NCBI GenBank assembly: GCA_900073065.1
Contig: FJOG01000002.1
Location: 3,140,160 to 3,204,159, forward strand
Reading direction: 5' to 3'
From: Phialocephala subalpina
Taxonomy: Eukaryota; Ascomycota; Leotiomycetes; Helotiales; Mollisiaceae
Length of the DNA: 64,000 bases
Shown here: piece after piece, positions 57,027 through 64,000 of the stretch
Layout of the letters: each line of letters starts with the position of its first letter
How positions within the stretch are numbered: the first letter of the stretch is position 1
The notes under the pieces: model-generated
Seen by the model: only the letters and a program-made list of their open reading frames with translations
What the model was told of the DNA's origin: nothing
Database searches by the model: none
Made by a program: the position numbers and the translations under genes

Positions 57027-57814
57027 GTTGGTGCACGTGAATCAAGAATACTATTGCTGTGATGTTCGAGAAGCTTGGGACATTCAAGCAGTTCTCACTT
57101 GAAGAGAACCTAAGATTCGTGGCAGCAAGCCTTAATCACCTGGAGAATCCGGAAATTCGGAAGCATCTGCATCCCATTTTCAGAGATGCTGGTGTGACGG
57201 GGTATTTGCTGGCCGTTTGTAGCCGCCCGACGTTGCGCTCCATCTTCGGGGTATCTTGCTAAAGTTAGGGTGCTCGCTTAGCGCTTAAGGGGAGCCGACG
57301 ACACTCAGAACCCGAGGGTTGGAAGAAAGCGATAGGAATTATGTGTATTTGAGACAACTGCATAGCTCCTTTCCTATCGCAATTCAATCGAAATGATGTA
57401 CTGGATGTCTATCATGGACAAATTCCGCAGCTGTTGTGTCCGAGCAAGCTCGCCTAGAATTGCGACCACACCTCACCCAGATGCCATATCGGTCGGATAT
57501 CTAGCTGAGACATCGGAATCAACCACCAGAAATCTCTCGCGTAACCTCACATTCAGTCAAACTGAGCTCGCGTCGGCAATCGTTGGAGTCATGTTGGGAC
57601 GATAGCACTTGATAAGAAAAGTGGGATAGGATAGGCGGGGTTGAACTGATTAGGCGAAGGTCCAACAATCCCCGCATTAGCATGCAGGTAATGGCTAAGT
57701 CCAGATTGGCAGATATGAAGTGGCTGAGAGACTAGTATCTAGATATATCGTGTTTGCGCTTCAAGTAAAGTAAAGAACGCCCAGTTTGAACACTTCGGAA
57801 ATCGACCCCTAATC
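57027..57814. promoter_or_regulatory. Divergent promoter, amidohydrolase and oxygenase
   Basis: 788 bp without a supported gene. TTCGGAA occurs near 57165 and again about 20 bp before the oxygenase ATG. Whether these are regulator sites is unknown. Confidence 0.4.
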
Positions 57815-59134
57815 ATGTCAGAAACCACCACCGAGACCATGGTCGGCACCGCCGGTGTCATCAATGGCACACTCCAACTCTCCCAAGGCATCACCCGCAA
57901 GCTGTCAGGGGGTGTTGGTGGCCAATTCAAAGAAATCCCCGTCATCGATCTCACAGCCATGATCAATCCCTCGGCGACTGAGGAGGAGAAGTCCAAACTC
58001 GTGACCGACATCTATGATGCATGTTCAAGAGTTGGCTTCTTCGTGATCAAGAATCACGGTATCGAATGGAAGATTGTGGATGCAGCTTTCGATAGCATTA
58101 AGGAGTTCTTTGATCTTCCCATGGAAAAAAAGATGGAGGTGCATCAGAGCAAGTCCGTCTCCTACCAAGGATATGAGGAGCCGTATTACACAAATGTCGA
58201 CAGACTAAAGAGAGGAGGTAAGTCCTTCAAATTGAATGTCGGGTACGCAAATCACTGACAACTAGGAGATCTCAAGGAATCATTCACTACCGGATATGAT
58301 CCATTCACGGACCCTCTTGGAGTGGGTGACGCCATGCCAGAGATCTTGCGGAGACACAACCTCTGGCCCAACCCCAAAGATGCGCCTAAAGTTAAGCCTG
58401 GACTCGAACAGTACAGAGCTGCTTGTCTCAAGCTCATGCGCCAGCTTACCAGTGTGATTGCACTCGCCATTGGTAAGAATGAGGATTTCTTCGCTAAGAA
58501 AGCTACATACCCGATTGCTGGCATTCGATCGTTGTACTATCCGCCTCAAGAGAACCAAGGAGGTGAAGAAGTGGGACTTGGTGCTCACACCGATGTTCAA
58601 TGTAAGTGATCATCCTTAGTCAAGCTACTGAAACAGGCAGCTAATCCTAGACAGTGATAACCATGATCGCACAGAAGCCATATGACATTCAGGCCTTGGA
58701 GGTGCTGAATGCAGCTGGGGAGTGGATCAGCCCCACGCTTGAACCAGAAACCTTCGTGGTGAACTTGGGTGATATGATGGGGCGATTGACAAACGATAAG
58801 TTTCAGAGTACAGTGCATCGGGTCTGCAACAAAGACGCTCGCGGTCGCTACTCGATACCATTCTTCTATGGACTGAATAACGATGAACTCACTGAGACGT
58901 TGGTTCGTGTTCGCCAGTGAAAGGATCTTGATCTGTGCTGACATTCTTTTCTAGCCTCAATTTGTCACACCAGAGAATCCATTGCAATATGAGAGAGGCA
59001 TGACTGGCTATGAGCACTACAACATGCGAATGCAAAGGGCGCATCATAAGCATCCGAGTGCGGTAAACAAGGTACTACTTGGCCTGCCACCTGGAATGAC
59101 GAAGATCGATGGAGTGATTGTGGAAGGCTTGTAA
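57815..59134 (+). CDS. 2-oxoglutarate/Fe(II) dioxygenase (isopenicillin-N-synthase fold)
   Basis: Four exons (57815-58217, 58266-58601, 58655-58902, 58955-59134) give 388 residues. The DIOX_N part has IPVIDLTAMI, DIYDACSRVGFFVIKNHGI and FFDLPMEKKMEVHQSKSVSY with YQGYEEPYY. The jelly-roll carries Fe ligands His242 and Asp244 (GLGAHTDVQ) and His301 (QSTVHRV), and the 2-oxoglutarate Arg311 (RGRYSIPFF). All are present, so it should be active. Fungal relatives hydroxylate or desaturate secondary metabolites, or demethylate small molecules such as purine or thymine derivatives. It converges tail to tail with a second amidohydrolase, only 27 bp apart, and is divergent from the Atz-type amidohydrolase. 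Confidence 0.92.
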
Positions 59135-59161
59135 GATAAAAGTTTTCTCTACGAGACAGGA

Positions 59162-60226
59162 TCAAGCATATATTCTCCCAGGAGTGGTAACCATCATCTT
59201 CTCCCACACATCTTTACTCACCCAGCTTCTCAAACTTTTCAAGATCGCAACATCGTCAGTGTCTCTGAAAGGCTCCGGGATATCGATACTTCGTCCTTTC
59301 CGATGCTTTGCCTCACCCGTATGTGGCCAATCACTTGCCCAAATCAACTGGTCTGGCACCTCGACTGCCAATCTCTTCACGACCAACTCAAGGTCTGGAT
59401 ATCCCTCTTTCTCTTCCTCAGATGCACGAGGAAAACCTGAGACCTTAACGATGAGATGTTGCGATTTCGCAAGTGTGATCAAGGAATTGAACCCTGGCTG
59501 CTCAACTATGGAAGTATCCTGAGCGAGCGTCGACAAGCCCTTCATTCCACCCAAGTGATCAGCGATGATCCGAACACCAAGATTCTCGACGATGTGTCTC
59601 AGCTCTTAGATTCTAATCAGCAATATCGCTTAATAAAAGGAGGAGTGCATGTCTCACCGTCCCAGAAATGCCCAGGGATGAATAACTGAATCCACCATTT
59701 CCCTCCTAACCCCGCATCTTTGATGTACCCCGCAGTCTCGGCCATGGCTTCTTTCAGCGCATCACCCGAAACACTCCCTCCAGACGACACCATATTCAAC
59801 CTTACTCCCCTCACTCCCAGCTTGTCCATCTCAAGCAAGTTTTCCTTTCCCATCTGCTCCTTTTCAAGCACAACGATGCCCTTGAGCTTCCCGCCGCTTT
59901 CTTGCTTCCGGAGAAGGTCGAGGATACTTTCGTTTAAGTTCCCGTATGGGCTTGGTAGGACAAGTACCATGTTTGGTGTTGAGTTGTTTGCTGTTAGAGA
60001 CTGGCCGAAACTGATGAGTTGTTGGAACGAGGCTTCGCGGGGCGAGTAGGCTCGTTTGGGAGAATAGGGGTATGCTTGGGGATCGAAGATGTGCACGTGA
60101 GTATCCCATGACCCTGGTGGGAGAGTCCAGTCTGCCTGTGATGAGGAAGAGGTAGTGATACTTGCTGTTTGACTTTACTTAATGTTAGCAGCTGTGTTGG
60201 ATAATTGGGTCACCAACTTACGACAT
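59162..60226 (-). CDS. Amidohydrolase-2 family metal-dependent hydrolase
   Basis: Three exons (60226-60222, 60160-59658, 59604-59162) give 316 residues. Exon 1 is only ATGTC; it joins to TATCACTACC to give MSITTSSSSQADWTLPPGSW. TIM-barrel marks: SWDTHVHIFDP (metal HxH), GVRGVRLNMVSSGG, VRIIADHLGGM, LIVKVSGFPRAS, LIWASDWPHTGE (metal Asp). This is the fold of 2-pyrone-4,6-dicarboxylate lactonase and related lactone or decarboxylating hydrolases. The substrate is open. With the adjacent oxygenase and the Atz-type enzyme it may form a small catabolic set (inference). If the tiny first exon is wrong, the start would lie in exon 2. Confidence 0.85.
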
Positions 60227-60636
60227 CGTAAACCTGGATTTGATCGACGGTGAAGTGCTGTGGGGAGAATATTGTCTTGACTGATACCGCAACGGGATGG
60301 ACTGAAATGGCGCAAATGGTGCTCCCGAGAGCACACATCTGCGATATATACTTTTAATTGACATTTTTTGGAGAGCTTGAGTCATTCCAGATTACATTCA
60401 CGGTGAAGAAGTAATACGCTTGGTCGGCTACATCCGCTCCAGTGGGGCAGCCCCTGAATGATTGGTTTCGCTCCACCATTCAAGTTGTTTAAGGGCTCAC
60501 TTCGCTGCAATTTAGCCCTGAAGAAGCAGCTGACATCGGCATAGATTTTCTTTCCAACTTTTACAGCTCGGAAGTTGACCGAAATGAAAGTGCCACCACA
60601 CATGCTACTTTGAAGATCGAGTTGAACATAATGCCA

Positions 60637-61490
60637 TCACACAACAGTCTCAAGCCTCCTCTCCTCCCCTTTCTCCTCGTTTTGACCGATGATGCATAGC
60701 CATCGAGAGGATTCGTATATGAAAAAGCTTCCGAAAAGAGCAATAGCGGGGACAAAAGTTTGAACAAAGAATGGAATCTGCCACTGAAGGTTGGATTCAG
60801 GATCGATGTGGAGCGTGCAGCCGTAGCATACAAATGTGCCTATTTCTGTGAGAGCTTTTAACTTTGGTCAGGGATGAAACGTACCAATCATTTGTCCACC
60901 AAGCATACAGACATTAAACCAAAGAGTCATTAATCCTCTTGTCGCCATAGGCGCGATCTCGACAATTACCATAGGCCCCACAACACTCACAGTTCCAAAA
61001 CCGACACCAGCGACAAGGCGTCCAAAGTATAGAGCGCCGAGATTGCTTTACGAAAATGTCGATATCAGACTCCCGATGATGTAGATGCTCTCGTAGATTC
61101 GAAGAGACCAAATTCAACCTACTCGATCATTCAGGAAATAACTTTCAGACTTTAGTTGTGAAACACAGGGAGGGGGTTGAGTACTCACGAAAGCATAATT
61201 AGCACCAACGCCGGCTGTAAGATTTGCGGGGGAGACGAGATTCGAATCTGTGTTCGGATCACTTATTGGAGTGATGCCGAATGTCGCCTGAAAGGACTTG
61301 AGACTCGTGACGGTCGTCATGGCTCCTTCATCCCACCCTAGAACCTTTGTTAGTAACCGTCTTGAAGGACAGTCTCATAGAGATGAGCATACCTTTTGCT
61401 TGACCAGCAAGAGCAAAACATGCTACCGTGGTGAAAAGTCGCTAATTGTAGGTTTCAGAAGGAGCAGCTTTGATTGCTTCAATGTACTTG
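60637..61490 (-). pseudogene. Sugar-transporter pseudogene (N-terminal half only)
   Basis: Blocks of an MFS sugar porter are visible: ACFALAGQAKG, WDEGAMTTVTSLKSFQATFG, RIYESIYIIGSLISTFS, SNLGALYFGRLVAGVGFGTV, SVVGPMVIVEIAPMATRGLM, ESNLQWQIPFFVQTFVPAIA, YESSRWL. Between TFS and SNLG stands TAA (61048-61050) where relatives often have Gln. The protein ends at TGA 60637-60639 just after the central PESPRWL-type motif, so the second six helices are missing. A proper ATG start is not evident. It is a decayed quinate/hexose-type transporter gene. Confidence 0.7.
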
Positions 61491-62209
61491 ACAAAGGCTA
61501 ATTCCTTTGGTTGTATCATAGTCATCAGGTGTAGGGTTGAAAAGAAAAACTTGATAATAGAAGAAAGAAATGAAACAAAATCCAAATTTTAGATGAAATC
61601 CTTCTGTTCATACAGAGACAGCATACAGAGAAAAGTACACTCTTATCGCTCTGACTAACATGCTTCTGGTTATTGGTCTTCATGGGGTACCCCATTACCC
61701 CGCTTTGGGCTTATTTTCGGACACGCTACATTTGAAATGCACGTTCGAGGGGTGAAAACACTTTACCGGATGTATCCGAATAACAAAATACAACCGCAAT
61801 GCAGTCATTTGCAACCGGCTGTCTTCCTCGTGCGGCTTGAAAACTCGTCGGGAGACTCTCACGTTAAGCATGGATTGCGGACGAGCCACCCGTTCAACTT
61901 CAGCTTCAGAGGTTCTTGCTCAGCCTATCGTTTCTCTCGTAGAAGTGTGACGAATAAGATACGTGAAAAATATGTATAGATCAATGTCCAAGAGATCTTG
62001 GGCAGCATTCTCAATCTCCCAGCTCTGCCTGGACATTATCAGGCCATTTTGTCTGAGCAAGGACGGTCGTTGGCGAGGATTATGACGCTTTAATCCATAG
62101 AGTATCTCAGCTTGGCTTACTATCCTTGATTGCCCTGTCAAAGCTGGGAGATTGAAAAACTGGCTATTGGCAAAGAGGCAAACCAGTGATTTAGATTCCC
62201 ATGTCGAGA
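61491..62209. other. Spacer with TIR element
   Basis: About 700 bp between the transporter remnant and the aconitase gene. Holds TIR element copy C. No gene. Confidence 0.5.
62003..62162. repeat. TIR (MITE-like) element, copy C
   Basis: Left end CAGCATTCTCAATCTCCCAG and, reversed, right end CAGTTTTTCAATCTCCCAGC are terminal inverted repeats around about 160 bp. It lies about 50 bp past the aconitase-gene stop and is the clearest copy of the family. Confidence 0.65.
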
Positions 62210-64000
62210 CTAAGCTGCAACCTCAGCTCCACTGCCCACCTTCTTCATCAGCGCCATCAAATTCAACGCACTCCCCGCCTTGAAATACTCAATCTGCTCC
62301 CCATTGAACGTATGATTGAGACCCACTCGCCATTCATCCCCATTCTCCTTCTTGACCACCATCGTGACCTGACGACCAGGAGCAAGATCCTTCAGTCCAA
62401 CTAAGCTGATTCTATCATCCTCCTCAATCCTGTCGTAGTCCGCTTCATCCGCGAAAGTAAGAGCCAACATCCCCTGCTTCTTCAAATTACTCTCATGAAT
62501 CCTCGCAAAAGATTTTGCGATAATCGCTTTCCCGTTCAAATACCTCGGCTGAAGAGCAGCATGTTCACGGGATGACCCTTCGCCGTAATTCCAGTCTGTG
62601 ATTATGACCCAGTCTTGATTTCTTGCTTTGTATTCTCGAGCTGTGTCGGGAACAGTGGAGTAAGTGTTAGTAAAGGCATTCTTGACGGAGTTAATGGATT
62701 GGTTGAAGGCGTTGGTGGCGCCGATGAGGGTATTGTTTGATATGTTTTCGAGGTGACCCCGCCATGCGAACCACTTTCCCGAGGGCGTGATGTGGTCCGT
62801 TGTACATTTTCCTTCGACTTTGATTAAGATTGGCATGTTGATAAAGTCTTCACAATTCCAGGGTGCAAAAGGAGAAAGCCGCTGGAGGCGGGTTGAGGCG
62901 GGGTTAATGTCCACGGACACATCTGATCTCGCGGATGGAGGTGGGGTGTAAACGTAATCCGCATTCTGGAACCCATTTTCTGGAAGTATATCAGACGTTG
63001 GAGGCTCGAATTTGAATTCCTTCCCATCCGGAGTCGTAATCGAATCTGTGGTGGGGTCGAAGTCGATGCGTCCTGCAAAAGCTTTGACCATTACCATCTC
63101 AGGAGAGGTAAGGAAGATCGAGGTCGCAGGATTTGCATCGAGTCGACCGACAAAGTTCCTGTTGTATGAACTGACGACAGAGTTCGATGTACCGTTTGTG
63201 ACGTCTGTTCGATTCCAGGATCCGCAGCATGGCCCGCAAGCGTTTGCAAGAACGGTCGCTCCTGCTTCGCCAAATGTCTCGAGGACGCCGGCTTCCTCCA
63301 AAGTCAATCGGGTCTGCTCGCTACCTGGCGATAGCAAGAGAGGTGCTTTGGGTTTGAGACCCGCGCCCAGGGCTTGTCTTGTTAGATTTGCTGCCCTACT
63401 CATGTCCTGGAAGGACGAATTCGTGCAGGACCCAATAAGTGCAGCACTCAACTCGCGTGGCCATGGATTCTGCTCGACCAGTGCCTTGAATTTCGAATTT
63501 GGTGTAGCTCGATCAGGTGTCGAGGGGCCATTGACGAAAGGTTCCAGTGAAGAAAGATCGATGTTGATGACGCGATCGTACTCTGCTCCTGGATCTGCCA
63601 CAAGACTGTCTGCCCTGCTCTCTGACGCTTGTCTAATATGCGAACGACCAGTCGCGTCAAGGTAGCTTCCCATCTGATTCGTGTATGGAAAGACCGATGT
63701 CGTGGCCCCAGTCTCTGCTCCCATGTTGGAAATGGTCGCCATGCCGGTGCAGCTCAGGCTCTTTACACCGGGGCCAAAATACTCGATGATAGAGCCCGTT
63801 CCTCCCTTGACTGTCAATTCGCCTGCGAGTTTGAGGATCACATCTTTGGGAGAGGCCCAGCCAGATAGAGAGCCTGTGAGGTGGACGCCGATAATCTTTG
63901 GAGCTTCTGTTGAATCGATCAGACAAAGGTCTCACACTGATAGCGCTGCACTTACTTATTTCCCAAGCCAACCCTGCCATAACATCAACAGCATCCGCAC
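62210..64000 (-). CDS. Aconitase-family hydratase, 3' part (5' end outside window)
   Basis: The large last exon (63906-62210) and part of an upstream exon (from 63956 off the right edge) are visible, joined as WEIKAPKIIGVHLTG. The 4Fe-4S ligands are present: Cys in IGSCTNSS and two Cys in NACGPCCGSW. Other aconitase marks are GMATISNMGAETGATTSVFP, VEGKCTTDHITPSGKW, DWNYGEGSSREHAALQPRYL and AKSFARIHESNLKKQG. The swivel domain ends in an intact stop. Canonical mitochondrial aconitase has Ile in CGPCIG and a different residue pattern before NYGEGSSREH. This looks like a second, Aco2-like paralogue, possibly acting on citrate-like or homocitrate-like acids (inference). N-terminus and targeting peptide cannot be judged. 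Confidence 0.9.

Noticed and set aside
44314..59134. Penicillin-type beta-lactam cluster
   Set aside because: An acyltransferase-like and an isopenicillin-N-synthase-fold enzyme are present, but no ACV synthetase; the oxygenase has the general 2-oxoglutarate Arg motif and is not adjacent.
63012..63665. 217-codon plus-strand open frame
   Set aside because: Antisense shadow of the aconitase-family gene.
1..64000. CRISPR array, rRNA or insertion sequence of bacterial type
   Set aside because: No regularly spaced repeats and no transposase frame; gene structure is eukaryotic throughout.

Overview
The window looks like nuclear DNA of a filamentous ascomycete (Pezizomycotina, possibly Leotiomycetes; the class is only a guess). 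Genes are split by many 45-65 nt introns with CTAAC/CTGAC-type branch sites and GT-AG borders, and a few GC-AG introns. The families are typical of fungi: Zn2Cys6 regulator, CorA-like membrane protein, fungal SLATT, DAL5/TNA1-type transporters, LaeA-like methyltransferase. No rRNA, tRNA, CRISPR array or bacterial-type operon was seen. I worked out exon borders by hand from reading frame and family motifs, so individual junctions can be off by a few bases.

Layout. 0.5-8 kb: a CorA-like membrane protein with a damaged 5' part, then a 1088-residue protein kinase. 9-12 kb: a secreted phosphoesterase and a SLATT-domain protein. 12-17 kb: a divergent GH3 beta-glucosidase / sugar-transporter pair. 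17.6-21.3 kb: a tail-to-tail methyltransferase / P450 pair. 22.5-25 kb: two related unknown genes, one truncated. 25-30 kb: a secreted 5'-nucleotidase-like enzyme and a single-pass membrane protein. 30-42 kb: DAL5-like transporter, aldo/keto reductase, Zn2Cys6 regulator and a 1227-residue adenylation-thiolation-reductase enzyme with a complete gluconokinase-type kinase domain fused at its C-terminus. 42-46 kb: an amidase pseudogene and a penicillin-acyltransferase-like enzyme. 47-61 kb: two more DAL5/TNA1-type transporters, M20 and M28 peptidases (the M28 truncated beside a perfect 250-bp tandem duplication), two amidohydrolases, a 2-oxoglutarate oxygenase and a broken sugar-transporter gene. 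62.2-64 kb: the 3' part of an aconitase-family gene that runs off the right edge.

The best candidate for something undescribed is the 30-42 kb block. The reductase-kinase fusion lies on one uninterrupted exon, so it is not an annotation artefact. The motif CTCGGAAA/TTTCCGAG, which contains the CGG triplet read by Zn2Cys6 factors, recurs in three intergenic regions of the block: as a perfect inverted repeat between the reductase and the regulator, once upstream of the transporter, and as a cluster upstream of the fusion gene. This suggests a four-gene, self-regulated biosynthetic cluster whose product is activated as a thioester, reduced, and perhaps phosphorylated by the same polypeptide.

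A second layer is a small family of terminal-inverted-repeat elements (123-161 bp, four copies), one of which fills a kinase-gene intron. Several decayed genes (amidase, sugar transporter, 5' ends of the CorA-like and M28 genes) show that parts of the region are degrading.
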